Shown here: piece after piece, positions 20,978-29,495 of the stretch | How positions within the stretch are numbered: position 1 is the stretch's first letter | Layout: each line of letters starts with the position of its first letter | Assembly: GCF_039535095.1 (NCBI RefSeq) | Contig: NZ_BAAAWN010000001.1 | Coordinates: 2,914,001-2,978,000 of the forward strand | Direction of reading: 5' to 3' | DNA: 64,000 nucleotides | From: Arthrobacter ramosus | Lineage (GTDB): Bacteria > Actinomycetota > Actinomycetes > Actinomycetales > Micrococcaceae | The notes under the pieces: model-generated | Databases searched by the model: none | Seen by the model: the letters and a program-made list of their open reading frames with translations, nothing else | What the model was told of the DNA's origin: nothing | Program-made: the position numbers and the translations under genes

Positions 20978-21066
20978 CAGATCAAGTCTAGTGCCTCATA
21001 CGGAGCCGAAATTCAGCGGCGGTTCCACTGCGCAACACAGCGCGTCTCGTGCTAGTTTCACAAGTG

Positions 21067-21711
21067 ATGCATTTCGTCGATCCCTCCCGCGAAGTACTGG
21101 CCGAAACACTCCTGGCGGCCGGACCTGACTCCCCCACGCTCTGCGAAGGGTGGCTGACAAGGGACCTCGCGGCGCACTTGTACTTGCGGGAGCGCAAAGC
21201 GGCCGTCGGTATCGGCTTGGTCATCAAGAGCCTCGCCCGGGCCTCGGACAAAGCCACGGCAAAACTGGCCTCCAAGCTCAAAACCACGGAAGATTACGCC
21301 GAGCTGGTGAATACCTTCCGCTCGGGGCCGCCCGCCTTGTCTCCCCTGAAGATCAAGGCCCTCGATGAGTCCTCGAACCTCATTGAATATTTTGTGCACA
21401 CGGAAGACATCCGCCGGGCCGGAGACCGTTGGGCTCCGCGGGCCCTGGACCAGGAATACTCGGACGCCTTGTGGGATGAATTGATCAAGCGCGCTGCCAT
21501 TCTCTACCGCGGCGTGGATCTCGGGATCGTGTTGGTCCGCCCCACGGGTCCCCGCCATGTTGCCAAGCGGGCTCCCGTATCCGTCGCCATCGTAGGCGAG
21601 CCCGGTGAGCTCCTCATGCACGCCCACGGCCGCACGCATCACGCGCTGGTCACCTTCGAAGGCCAACCGGACGCCGTCGCCCTTCTTCAGTCAGCCGAAG
21701 TCGGCCTCTGA
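21067..21711 (+). CDS. TIGR03085 family (DinB/maleylpyruvate isomerase-like) protein
   Basis: The 214-residue protein has LCEGWLTRDLAAHLYLRE near residue 30 and LIEYFVHTEDIRRA near 110, the metal-binding pattern of the DinB-like four-helix fold in the actinobacterial TIGR03085 / mycothiol-dependent maleylpyruvate isomerase group. No reaction is established for this branch; a mycothiol-linked or metal-dependent role is inference. The ATG at 21067 (preceded by an in-frame GTG at 21064) is favoured because MHFVDPSRE matches the family start. The gene is inserted between his genes of opposite strand and converges with hisF across a hairpin repeat. Confidence 0.8.
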   Translation: MHFVDPSREVLAETLLAAGPDSPTLCEGWLTRDLAAHLYLRERKAAVGIGLVIKSLARASDKATAKLASKLKTTEDYAELVNTFRSGPPALSPLKIKALDESSNLIEYFVHTEDIRRAGDRWAPRALDQEYSDALWDELIKRAAILYRGVDLGIVLVRPTGPRHVAKRAPVSVAIVGEPGELLMHAHGRTHHALVTFEGQPDAVALLQSAEVGL

Positions 21712-21724
21712 CCCGCCGTTAAAC

Positions 21725-21790
21725 CCCAACTGACTCGCAGTTGTTGCCGTTATGAGGCTTCTAAACGACGTTAAGTGCGAGTCAGTTGGG
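21725..21790. repeat. 66-bp palindromic intergenic element
   Basis: Perfect 15-bp arms CCCAACTGACTCGCA (21725-21739) and TGCGAGTCAGTTGGG (21776-21790) enclose a 36-nt spacer. It fills the 89-bp gap between two convergent genes, so the RNA hairpin could serve as a two-way terminator. The arrangement looks like a REP-type element rather than a plain terminator because of the long non-palindromic core. Confidence 0.75.
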
Positions 21791-21800
21791 TTGGACCGGG

Positions 21801-22577
21801 CTAGCGGACCAGGAAACCTGCTTCGCGAATCGCTGCCTTGACCTGGGCGATCATGTCATCCGGACCGAAGTGGAACACCGAGGCTGCCAGAACGGCGTCG
21901 GCACCTGCTTCCACTGCTGGCGGGAAATGCGCCGGTTCTCCAGCGCCGCCGGAAGCGATGATCGGGATGTGGACGGCCGCACGGACAAGGCGGATGAGTT
22001 CGAGGTCGAAGCCGTCCTTGGTGCCGTCGGCGTCGATCGAATTGAGGAGGATCTCCCCCACACCGCGGTCCGCGGCTTCCTTGGCCCACGCAATGGCGTC
22101 GATTCCGGTTCCCTGGCGTCCGCCGTGGGTGGTCACCTCGAAGCCGGAAGCCGTGGGCTCGGAGCCGGGCCTCGTCCGCCGCGCGTCCACCGACAGGACC
22201 AGCACCTGCGATCCGAAGTGGCGGGTGATCTCGTCGATGACGTCCGGGCGCGCGACGGCGGCCGTGTTGATGGAGGCCTTGTCCGCGCCGAAACGCAGGA
22301 GCTTGTCCACTTCGGCCACGCCCCGGACGCCACCGCCGACGGTCAGCGGGATGAAGACTTCCTCGGCGGTGCGGCGAACGACGTCGAACGTGGTTTCCCG
22401 GTTGCCGGAAGACGCCGTGACATCAAGGAACGTGAGTTCGTCTGCCCCGGCGTTGTCATAGCGGTGCGCCAGCTCGACGGGGTCTCCGGCGTCGCGAAGA
22501 CCCTCGAAGTTGACGCCCTTCACCACACGGCCAGCGTCGACATCTAGGCAAGGGATGACACGTACTGCTACAGCCAT
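21801..22577 (-). CDS. hisF: Imidazole glycerol phosphate synthase cyclase subunit
   Basis: The 258-residue (beta/alpha)8 protein uses ammonia from HisH to form imidazole glycerol phosphate and AICAR. It begins [21 protein letters not shown] with the catalytic Asp near residue 12, and has VGGGVR, the second acidic site in [10 protein letters not shown] and the phosphate-binding [11 protein letters not shown] conventional Ala/Val insertion is present at the extreme N-terminus. It is preceded by hisG with a 24-bp gap; hisH is not in the window. Confidence 0.98.
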   Translation of the reverse strand: MAVAVRVIPCLDVDAGRVVKGVNFEGLRDAGDPVELAHRYDNAGADELTFLDVTASSGNRETTFDVVRRTAEEVFIPLTVGGGVRGVAEVDKLLRFGADKASINTAAVARPDVIDEITRHFGSQVLVLSVDARRTRPGSEPTASGFEVTTHGGRQGTGIDAIAWAKEAADRGVGEILLNSIDADGTKDGFDLELIRLVRAAVHIPIIASGGAGEPAHFPPAVEAGADAVLAASVFHFGPDDMIAQVKAAIREAGFLVR

Positions 22578-22601
22578 TGCTACTCCTGGAATTGTCTCGT
22601 G

Positions 22602-23462
22602 TCAGATGCGGCAGGCGTGGATGCTGCTGACCAGGATGGCGCGGGCGCCGAGGTCGTACAGTTCATCCATGATCCGGTTGGTTTCCTTTTTCGGAACCAT
22701 GGAGCGGACAGCGACCCAATCCGAGTCGCGCAGCGGCGACACGGTGGGCGATTCAAGGCCCGGGGTGAGGGTGGCGGCTTCCTCCACAAGATCCTTACGG
22801 ATGTCGTAGTCCATGAGGACGTACTGACGCGCGACGAGCACACCCTGCAGGCGCCGGATCAGGACCTCGATCTCCTTCGCGGTGCCGTTTGCGGCACCGC
22901 CCTCGCCGGTGCGGCGGATCAGGACGGCTTCGGACTTGAGGATGGGCTCGCCGAAGATCTCCATTCCGGCAGCTTTGAGCGTGTTTCCGGTTTCGACGAC
23001 GTCGGCGATCGCGTCAGCGACGCCGAGGCGCACGGAAGACTCAACGGCGCCGTCGAGGCGGACAACCTTGGCTTTGACGCCGCGCTCAGCAAGGTAATCG
23101 CGCAGGAGGCCGTCGTAGCTCGTCGCGAGGCGCTTGCCTTCAAGCTGCTCGACGCTGGAGAAGTCACCGACGGGGCCGGCGAAACGGAAGGTGGACGCGG
23201 CGAAGCCAAGGGGAAGCAGCTCTTCGGCTTCGACCTGCGCGTCCAGCAGGAGGTCGCGGCCGGTGATGCCGACGTCGAGCGTTCCTTGGCCGACATACAC
23301 GGCGATGTCACGGGGGCGGAGGAAGAAGAACTCAATGTCGTTGTCGGGATCGACCATGACGAGTTCGCGGGTATCGCGGCGCTGGCGGTATCCCGCCTCG
23401 GTCAGCATCGCGGAGGCGGCTTCGGACAAGGATCCCTTGTTGGGGACGGCTACTCGCAGCAT
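22602..23462 (-). CDS. hisG: ATP phosphoribosyltransferase, long form
   Basis: The enzyme catalyses the first, feedback-controlled step of histidine synthesis, joining ATP and PRPP. The 286-residue length and the C-terminal ACT-like domain (after about residue 210) show the long HisG form that works without HisZ. Motifs include MLRVAVPNKGSL at the start, DVGITGRDLLLD and the PRPP loop region GVADAIADVVETGNTLKAAG. It lies between hisE and hisF on the same strand. Confidence 0.97.
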   Translation of the reverse strand: MLRVAVPNKGSLSEAASAMLTEAGYRQRRDTRELVMVDPDNDIEFFFLRPRDIAVYVGQGTLDVGITGRDLLLDAQVEAEELLPLGFAASTFRFAGPVGDFSSVEQLEGKRLATSYDGLLRDYLAERGVKAKVVRLDGAVESSVRLGVADAIADVVETGNTLKAAGMEIFGEPILKSEAVLIRRTGEGGAANGTAKEIEVLIRRLQGVLVARQYVLMDYDIRKDLVEEAATLTPGLESPTVSPLRDSDWVAVRSMVPKKETNRIMDELYDLGARAILVSSIHACRI

Positions 23463-23604
23463 TGGGGACTTTCTTGGGGAGTGGAAGGGGATGTTTCAGG
23501 CATTGTGCTCACGGCACTGTTCTCAGAAGAAACTTTGCAGTGAGCGCGAGGGCCACGCTGGCGCTCCGGTGAGACCTTTTCAGGTCCGTGCGGAGCGGAC
23601 GTGG

Positions 23605-23868
23605 CTAGAGATGCTTGTAAACGTCTTCCAGGCTCAAACCCTTGGCGAGCATCAGGACCTGCAGGTGGTAGAGCAACTGGGAGATTTCCTCGGCCGCGGC
23701 TTCATCGGATTCATACTCTGCCGCCATCCAGACTTCGGCGGCTTCCTCCACGACTTTCTTGCCGATGCCGTGGATTCCGGAGTCCAATTCGGCGACGGTG
23801 CGGGAGCCTGCCGGACGGGTCGCTGCCTTTTCGCTCAGTTCTGCGAACAGCGTCTCGAAATTCTTCAC
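23605..23868 (-). CDS. hisE: Phosphoribosyl-ATP pyrophosphatase
   Basis: The 87-residue protein removes pyrophosphate from PR-ATP. It has the helical MazG-like core with [24 protein letters not shown] containing the Glu metal ligands and [14 protein letters not shown]. The GTG at 23868 with GGAGG 3 nt upstream is chosen; the longer frame to 23967 has no family residues. The gene precedes hisG, 142 bp away, and follows ribH by about 117 bp. Confidence 0.95.
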   Translation of the reverse strand: MKNFETLFAELSEKAATRPAGSRTVAELDSGIHGIGKKVVEEAAEVWMAAEYESDEAAAEEISQLLYHLQVLMLAKGLSLEDVYKHL

Positions 23869-23985
23869 GCCCTCCAGCCTACTTGCTCGGGGCCGGTGAC
23901 CGCTTGTCGGGTCATTGCATGACGGAAGGGATGTGAGCGAACGCACAATGTGCGCCGGCACGCCCACATCCCTTGCGTCGATTTG

Positions 23986-24471
23986 CTAGGTGTACTGCTT
24001 GAGGGTGAGCGCAGTGGAGAGCGCCGCGGTCACGGCTTCGTGCCCTTTGTCCTCGGACGAGCCTTCCAGTCCGGCGCGGTCCAGGCCCTGCTGCTCGGTG
24101 TCGCATGTGAGGACGCCGAAGCCCACCGGCACGCCGGTGCGGACGCTTACTTCCGTGAGTCCCGACGTCGCCGCCTGGCATACGTAGTCGAAGTGCGGCG
24201 TACCTCCGCGGATCACGACGCCTAGGGCAACGACGGCGTCAAAATGCGGCGCGAGCCGTGCGGCCGCGACGGGCAGCTCAAAGGACCCCGGGACGCGCAG
24301 CACGGTGGGCTCGGCGATGCCGGCTTCCTTTGCAGCACGCAGTGCCCCGTCGATGAGCCCGTCCATGATCTGGGTGTGCCAGCTGGCGGCCACGATGGCG
24401 AGTTTCAGTTGATGGGTTTCCTCCGGGTTGAGGGTGGTGAGGTCGATGGTGGGGGCGCCGTGTCCGCTCAT
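23986..24471 (-). CDS. ribH: 6,7-dimethyl-8-ribityllumazine synthase
   Basis: This 161-residue enzyme condenses the ribityl-pyrimidine with dihydroxybutanone phosphate to make lumazine; it normally assembles into 5- or 60-subunit shells. Motifs are [35 protein letters not shown] (catalytic His) and [17 protein letters not shown]. It is the last rib gene of the series. The 5' spacer from ribA contains a 19-bp tandem repeat. Confidence 0.98.
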   Translation of the reverse strand: MSGHGAPTIDLTTLNPEETHQLKLAIVAASWHTQIMDGLIDGALRAAKEAGIAEPTVLRVPGSFELPVAAARLAPHFDAVVALGVVIRGGTPHFDYVCQAATSGLTEVSVRTGVPVGFGVLTCDTEQQGLDRAGLEGSSEDKGHEAVTAALSTALTLKQYT

Positions 24472-24487
24472 GGGTGTGTGGTAGTCC

Positions 24488-24557
24488 GTTCAGCCTTGTT
24501 GGTGCAGTTCAGTCTTGGTAGTGCAGTTCAGCCTTGTTGGTGCAGTTCAGTCTTGTT
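24488..24557. repeat. 19-bp tandem repeat in the ribA-ribH junction
   Basis: Units GTTCAGCCTTGTTGGTGCA (24488-24506), GTTCAGTCTTGGTAGTGCA (24507-24525), GTTCAGCCTTGTTGGTGCA (24526-24544) and a partial fourth (24545-24557) give 3.7 copies. The first and third units are identical. The array fills the ribA-ribH spacer and includes the last codons of ribA. Confidence 0.9.
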
Positions 24558-25248
24558 CGAGGTCAAAAGTGCCGCCAGCTGCATGGGTACCGGCCGGTTC
24601 AGTGTCACCGAGGGTCAGGCGGTGGTCCATGCGGTCCTTCTTGGTCTGAAGGTAGCGAAGGTTTTCTTCACGGGACGGAACCTCGGTGGGCACCATCTCG
24701 ACAACCTTCACGCCAGCCGCGGCAAGCCTGTTCTGCTTGTCCGGGTTGTTGCTCAGGAGGCGGATTTCGTGAAGGCCCATTTCGGCAAGGATCTGCGCAG
24801 CCGCTTTGTAGCAGCGGGCGTCCACCGGCAGCCCGAGCTGCTCGTTGGCCTCAACCGTGTCGAATCCGGCCTCTTGCAGTGCGTAGGCCTTGATCTTGTT
24901 GGCCAGGCCGATGCCGCGGCCTTCTTGTCCGCGCAGGTAGAGCAGGGTGCCGCCCTCTTCGCGGATCAGCTCGAGGGCGTAGGCCAGCTGTTCGCCGCAA
25001 TCGCAGCGGTACGAGCCGAAAACGTCGCCCGTGAGGCACTCCGAGTGCAGGCGCACCAGCGGGGCCTTGCCTGCACGCGGCGCTTTCGGGGAACTTACCG
25101 CCAGGTGCTCCGCACCCGTTGCAAGGTCGATCCACGCCTGTGCCACGAACTCACCGAAGGCGGTGGGTAGCTGGACAATCGGGCCGCCGCTCACGGGATG
25201 CGTTGCGCGCGCGGGCGTGCCGCCGTCGTGCGTTGTCGCTGTAGTCAT
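24547..25248 (-). CDS. ribA: GTP cyclohydrolase II
   Basis: RibA opens GTP to start the purine-derived arm of riboflavin synthesis. The 233-residue protein has the zinc cysteines in [18 protein letters not shown], catalytic [14 protein letters not shown] and [12 protein letters not shown]. It is a free-standing enzyme rather than the RibBA fusion common in actinobacteria; its ATG overlaps the TGA of ribB by 4 nt. The first 25 residues are an Ala/Thr/Gly-rich extension. The stop codon lies in the first unit of a tandem repeat. Confidence 0.97.
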   Translation of the reverse strand: MTTATTHDGGTPARATHPVSGGPIVQLPTAFGEFVAQAWIDLATGAEHLAVSSPKAPRAGKAPLVRLHSECLTGDVFGSYRCDCGEQLAYALELIREEGGTLLYLRGQEGRGIGLANKIKAYALQEAGFDTVEANEQLGLPVDARCYKAAAQILAEMGLHEIRLLSNNPDKQNRLAAAGVKVVEMVPTEVPSREENLRYLQTKKDRMDHRLTLGDTEPAGTHAAGGTFDLEQD

Positions 25249-25940
25249 CGCTGCTCCTCGTTTCCTGCCGGAATTGCAACCTGGTGCTCAGCCTCCGACG
25301 CTACAACGTAAGCCACGAGATCCTCGATCGAAATCAAAGGACATCCATGCTCGGCAGCGAACTCCCGGAGGCTGTCCAGGCGCATCATTTCACCATCGTC
25401 ATGTACCAACTCGGCGATCACGCCCACCGGGGCGAGCCCCGCAAGCCGGCAAAGATCAACTGCCGCTTCGGTGTGTCCCGGACGTTCACGCACTCCCCCC
25501 TTAACGGCCCGGAGCGGAAAAATATGCCCGGGACGGGTGATCGAGGACGGCGTGCTGCTGGAATCAGCCAGAATCCGGGCCGTCAGGGCCCTGTCCGTTG
25601 CGGAAATACCGGTGCTCACGCCCACCGCAGCATCACAGGACACGGTATAGGCCGTGCCCTTGGCGTCTTCATTGACCAGGACCATGGGCGGCAGCGCCAG
25701 GGCATCAGCCCGCGACTCCTCGAGGGGAACGCAAATGACTCCCGAGCTGTAGCGAATGGTCCATCCCATGAGGGCGGGCGTCGCGTGTTCGGCGGCGAAG
25801 ATGATGTCGCCTTCGTTTTCGCGGTCTTCATTGTCCACAACAATGACGGGACGGCCGGCCGCCATGGCCTGCACGGCCTTCTCAACGGGGTCCAGCCCCT
25901 GGCGCACCACTGTGGTACTGCCGTTGTGTGCTGCGCTCAC
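25245..25940 (-). CDS. ribB: 3,4-dihydroxy-2-butanone-4-phosphate synthase
   Basis: This 231-residue enzyme converts ribulose 5-phosphate to dihydroxybutanone phosphate and formate. Conserved segments are [15 protein letters not shown] (acidic metal site), [24 protein letters not shown] and [13 protein letters not shown]. It corresponds to the N-terminal half of RibBA proteins; the GTP cyclohydrolase half is a separate overlapping gene. Its GTG start overlaps the TGA of ribE by 4 nt. Confidence 0.97.
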   Translation of the reverse strand: MSAAHNGSTTVVRQGLDPVEKAVQAMAAGRPVIVVDNEDRENEGDIIFAAEHATPALMGWTIRYSSGVICVPLEESRADALALPPMVLVNEDAKGTAYTVSCDAAVGVSTGISATDRALTARILADSSSTPSSITRPGHIFPLRAVKGGVRERPGHTEAAVDLCRLAGLAPVGVIAELVHDDGEMMRLDSLREFAAEHGCPLISIEDLVAYVVASEAEHQVAIPAGNEEQR

Positions 25941-26575
25941 TGGGCAGCCCCAGCGGCGGTTGCCGGTGAACGGAAGGACAGCAGGCGCTCGGTGTATTTC
26001 GCGAGGACGTCCACCTCAAGGTTGACGCGGCCGCCTGTGGCCTTGGCCCCGAGCCCGGTTTCGTCCAGGGTGGTGGGAATGAGTCCCACTTCAAACCATG
26101 GGTTCCCTTCTTCGGCCGGGCTGACGGCGGTGACGGTGAGTGAAACGCCGTCGACGGCGATTGACCCCTTTTCGGCGATGTACCGTGCCAGCGGGGCCGG
26201 CACGGCGAAGCGGAGGCGGTCCCAATTGCCCAGCGACTCGCGCTCCAAAAGCCGCCCGACGCCGTCGACGTGGCCCTGGACGACGTGGCCGTCCAAGCGG
26301 CCGCCCGCCTGGACACAACGCTCGAGGTTCACAGTGTCACCCGCGGTCAGTTCGCCGATAGTGGTCCGGACGAGGGTTTCGCCCATGACGTCAACGCTGA
26401 ACTCCCGGCCGTCGATGTCCGTCGCGGTGAGGCACACACCGTTGACGGCGATGGAGCCGCCCAGGCCGAGCCCTTCAGTGGTGCTGGGGGCCATGAGGCG
26501 CAGCGTGGCGCTGGCCTCGCCGTCGTGCTCGACGGACAGGACCGTGCCTTGTTCAGCAACGATTCCGGTAAACAT
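25937..26575 (-). CDS. ribE: Riboflavin synthase alpha chain
   Basis: The enzyme dismutates two lumazine molecules to riboflavin. The 212-residue protein shows two internal lumazine-binding repeats, beginning [12 protein letters not shown] and, from about residue 98, [14 protein letters not shown], each followed by an SLTVT/CLTAT element. The ATG at 26575 has AGGAGG 7 nt upstream and overlaps the ribD stop by one base; the longer frame to 26653 reads through ribD and is not used. Confidence 0.98.
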   Translation of the reverse strand: MFTGIVAEQGTVLSVEHDGEASATLRLMAPSTTEGLGLGGSIAVNGVCLTATDIDGREFSVDVMGETLVRTTIGELTAGDTVNLERCVQAGGRLDGHVVQGHVDGVGRLLERESLGNWDRLRFAVPAPLARYIAEKGSIAVDGVSLTVTAVSPAEEGNPWFEVGLIPTTLDETGLGAKATGGRVNLEVDVLAKYTERLLSFRSPATAAGAAQ

Positions 26576-27726
26576 CAGTGTCCTCCTGTAGTGGTGTCCG
26601 AGGCGTCCTTGCCCGGAAATGGTTCGTGGTGTTCGGTGTGGGATTTCGTCCATGCCGGTTTGTTTCCATCCGATGGTCCGGACCTCAAATGCAACCGGAG
26701 GTCGCGACCCAGTGCATGGACTGAACCGCCGCCGGCGTCGTCCCAGTTCCAGTGCTGGGCGTCGGCGAGGGTGGAGATGCCGAGATCCGTCAGGGCCGCT
26801 GTACCGGAGCCCAACAGGGTGGGCGCAAGATAGACGATCAATTCATCCACGAGACCCGCGGCAAGGAAGGCGCTCAGGATGCGGGAGCCGCCTTCCACCA
26901 TGACGTGCCGGACGCCTTCGGCGAAAAGCAACTCCAAGGCCTCGGAAGGGTCGCGGGTCGGCAAATGGATGAACTTGCCGTCAGTCCCCCGTACCGCGGC
27001 ATCCGCGGGGACCTCCCGCAGCCCCATGACGGCCCGGAGCGGCTGGCTTTGCGATTCCTCGCCATCCGCCTCGCGCGCCGTCAGCCGCGGGTTGTCCACC
27101 AGGACGGTTTCGGTGCCCACCAGAATGGCGTCGATCAAGCGCCGCAGTCCGTGGTTGTCGGCCAGCGATTCCGGACTGGAGATCCATTGGCTGGTCCCGT
27201 CCGTGGCCGCGATCCTGCTGTCCAGGGTCTGTGCAATGTGAAGCGTGACGAACGGGCGCCTGGCTTCCACCGCGTGGAACCACTCGCGGTTCAGCTTCAA
27301 GGCCTCGGCGGCGGCAAGCCCGGACTGCACGTCCACTCCGGCAGCGCGCAGCGTCCCGGCACCTCCGGCGGCGGGATCGTGGGGATCGTCCACGGCGTAG
27401 ACCACTCGGGAGATGCCGGAGTCAATGATGGCCTGCGCACAAGGTCCCGTGCGCCCTATGTGGTTGCAAGGCTCCAAGGTCACCACCATGGTTGTTCCGG
27501 TGAGGTCGAGGCCTTTTGCCTGCGCCTTGGCGATGGCATCCGCCTCGGCGTGTGGCGTGCCGGCGCCGCGGTGGTAGCCCGTAATGAGTTGCTCTCCGTT
27601 GGGCCCGAGCACAACCGCTCCCACCAAGGGATTCGCGCCACGGTGTCCCCGGAGGGCCACGTGCAGTGCGGTCTCCATGGCCGCAGACTCAGCCTCCGGG
27701 AAATTCAGCTTCGAAACGTCGCTCAT
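26575..27726 (-). CDS. ribD: Bifunctional riboflavin deaminase/reductase
   Basis: The 383-residue protein carries a zinc deaminase domain (HAEADAI and EPCNHIGRTGPC near residues 55-95) and a C-terminal reductase domain (from about 150, with TLHIAQTLDSRIA, VGTETVLVDNP and VMVEGGSRILSAFL). It makes ribitylamino-uracil phosphate in two steps of the riboflavin pathway. Start is coupled to ribM by an ATGA overlap, and its stop overlaps the ribE start. The last 25 residues are a Ser/Thr/His-rich tail. Confidence 0.97.
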   Translation of the reverse strand: MSDVSKLNFPEAESAAMETALHVALRGHRGANPLVGAVVLGPNGEQLITGYHRGAGTPHAEADAIAKAQAKGLDLTGTTMVVTLEPCNHIGRTGPCAQAIIDSGISRVVYAVDDPHDPAAGGAGTLRAAGVDVQSGLAAAEALKLNREWFHAVEARRPFVTLHIAQTLDSRIAATDGTSQWISSPESLADNHGLRRLIDAILVGTETVLVDNPRLTAREADGEESQSQPLRAVMGLREVPADAAVRGTDGKFIHLPTRDPSEALELLFAEGVRHVMVEGGSRILSAFLAAGLVDELIVYLAPTLLGSGTAALTDLGISTLADAQHWNWDDAGGGSVHALGRDLRLHLRSGPSDGNKPAWTKSHTEHHEPFPGKDASDTTTGGH

Positions 27727-28421
27727 GAGAGGGCTCCTGCAGTTTCCGGCTCGGGCATTGGCCTGAGCGGCCGGCTTTCACGTCGGTCAGCGCGCCACCA
27801 GACAAAGAATCCGGCAAGTGTGAAGAACCCGTAAAAGAGATACATAAACGCGCTGGCAAAGTAGCCTGCGCTGAAAAGCAGCGGAACTCCCACGATGTCT
27901 ACGGCAACCCAGATCAGCCAGAATTCGGTCCAGCCGCGTGCCATCCCATACGTCGCCAGGAGTGAACCCATGAAGGTCCACGCGTCTGCCCACACAGGAG
28001 GGTAGGAACCCATGGAATCGAAGACGGGAGCCAGGGCGGCTGTTCCCGCAATCATGGCTGCCACCATTGCGATCCGCACTTTGGGGCTTGCCCATCCGGG
28101 CACAATGGCGCGGCCGTGGGTGCCCGATTGGAGGCCCTGGCGCCAGCGGTACCAGCCGTAGGCGGCGACGCTGATGAACATGATCTGGCGTCCGGCCTGG
28201 CCCCACAGGGTTGCCGGCGAGGCGGCACCGAAGACGTTGCCAAGAAAGACCGTCAGCAGGAGCAGGTTGCCTGCGATCCCGATGGGCCATGCCCAGACTT
28301 TGCGGCGCATGCCGCCCAGGGCGCCGGCGAGCCCGAAAATATTGCCTAGCACTTCGCGAAGAACAAGCACAGATCCGCCTACGGGAATCTGTGCTTCGAA
28401 GAGCCATCGCAGAAAGTCCAT
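27723..28421 (-). CDS. ribM: PnuC-family transporter, probably riboflavin uptake
   Basis: The 232-residue membrane protein has about seven helices and the PnuC-type features LREVLGNIFGLAGALGGM, WGQAGRQIMFISVAAYGWYRW and TEFWLIWVAVDIVGVPL. PnuC itself carries nicotinamide riboside, but PnuC homologs directly behind FMN riboswitches in actinobacteria (RibM) import riboflavin, and here the gene is the first of a riboswitch-led rib operon, which favours that substrate. The ATG at 28421 has GGAAGGAAC upstream; longer frames enter the riboswitch. The stop overlaps ribD (ATGA). Substrate is inference from context. Confidence 0.85.
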   Translation of the reverse strand: MDFLRWLFEAQIPVGGSVLVLREVLGNIFGLAGALGGMRRKVWAWPIGIAGNLLLLTVFLGNVFGAASPATLWGQAGRQIMFISVAAYGWYRWRQGLQSGTHGRAIVPGWASPKVRIAMVAAMIAGTAALAPVFDSMGSYPPVWADAWTFMGSLLATYGMARGWTEFWLIWVAVDIVGVPLLFSAGYFASAFMYLFYGFFTLAGFFVWWRADRRESRPLRPMPEPETAGALS

Positions 28422-28512
28422 GTCGTTCCTTCCCTCGAATGCCGCGATGGCTCCGGGGGTGTACGACAGTGCGATGCCGGGCGCACGGAACGCCAAGGCA
28501 TGACTGTACGTG

Positions 28513-28656
28513 CTTCTCCCATCCAGACTTTAACTGTCGGTACTGGAATTCCACCAGTTCAACCGTCCGCCGTCGTGATTCCCGTGAAGGAAACGCGATG
28601 GCTCGCGGGTCGCGGACTATAACCGCCGGTTCGGAATTACACCGACCCCGGAGCAC
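28513..28656 (-). promoter_or_regulatory. FMN riboswitch (RFN element)
   Basis: The minus strand reads through the canonical conserved blocks: CTCCGGGGTCGGTGTAATTC, CGAACCGGCGGTTATAGTCC, CGCGACCCG, TGGAATTCCAGTACCGACAG and TTAAAGTCTGGATGGGAGAA. It is positioned 92 bp before the ribM start, in the 5' leader of ribMDEBAH. FMN binding normally closes expression of the downstream genes by terminating transcription or masking the ribosome site. Confidence 0.97.
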
Positions 28657-28739
28657 GTATGTGTGTTGCTATTCTGACACAACTGGAGGCATGGCCGATG
28701 TATTCCCGGAGCAATATGCATGCAATTGCGTCATTGTTG

Positions 28740-29402
28740 TCACATTGCCGCGAGGCCGGCGGCACGCAGCCGCTCAATAGCGGCAGCGGGGTCCGCATGG
28801 CCGTAGACGGCGGAGCCGGCAACGAACACATTCGCGCCGGCCTCGGCTGCCCGGACAATGGTCTCCTCCGTGACGCCGCCATCGACCTGGATTGCGACGC
28901 CGATGCCCGAGCCGTCGATCGCCGCACGCGCCCGACGGATCTTCGGCAGCGTGACGTCCAGGAAGGATTGTCCGCCGAAGCCCGGTTCCACGGTCATGAT
29001 GAGGAGCATGTCCAGTTCGCTGAGCATGTCCAGGTATGGTTCCACGGGCGTGGCCGGACGAAGGGCCATACCTGCCTTCGCACCGCGGGCACGGAGCTCA
29101 CGGGCGAGCTTGATGGGAGCCATGGCCGCTTCCGCATGGAAGGTCACGGAAGCCACGCCAGCGTCGGCGTAGGCTGGCGCCCAGCGGTCGGCGTCGGCGA
29201 TCATCAGGTGGGCGTCGAGCGGGACCGGGCTCACAGCCTGGATCCGCTCCACAACCGGCAGGCCGAGCGTCAGGTTCGGGACAAAATGGTTGTCCATCAC
29301 ATCGACGTGGACGGCGTCGGCGTTGCTGATTCTTTTCAGCTCGGCTTCCAGGTTCACGAAGTCCGCGGACAGGATGCTCGGGTTGATACAGCACTCAGTC
29401 AA
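28740..29402 (-). CDS. rpe: Ribulose-phosphate 3-epimerase
   Basis: The 220-residue TIM-barrel enzyme interconverts ribulose 5-phosphate and xylulose 5-phosphate. It has [25 protein letters not shown] (metal His/Asp), [12 protein letters not shown] and IQVDGGV. The chosen start is a TTG (L-T-E-C-C) with GAGGGAA 7 nt upstream at 29402; the frame extends to 29462 with no family match. Its product feeds the riboflavin pathway gene ribB through ribulose 5-phosphate, which may explain the rpe-rib neighbourhood. Confidence 0.95.
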   Translation of the reverse strand: MTECCINPSILSADFVNLEAELKRISNADAVHVDVMDNHFVPNLTLGLPVVERIQAVSPVPLDAHLMIADADRWAPAYADAGVASVTFHAEAAMAPIKLARELRARGAKAGMALRPATPVEPYLDMLSELDMLLIMTVEPGFGGQSFLDVTLPKIRRARAAIDGSGIGVAIQVDGGVTEETIVRAAEAGANVFVAGSAVYGHADPAAAIERLRAAGLAAM

Positions 29403-29495
29403 GGCAGTTCCCTCAGTGTTGGTGGCGGTCTGATGGTTTTGGCAATTCTCCAGCTTAGGCACGCGGGACTTTCAGCCGCGGAATGGCGGCGAAGG

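Noticed and set aside
24472..24546. Short coding sequence inside the ribA-ribH repeat
   Set aside because: The repeat contains recurrent TGA stops in each unit and no start with ribosome site.
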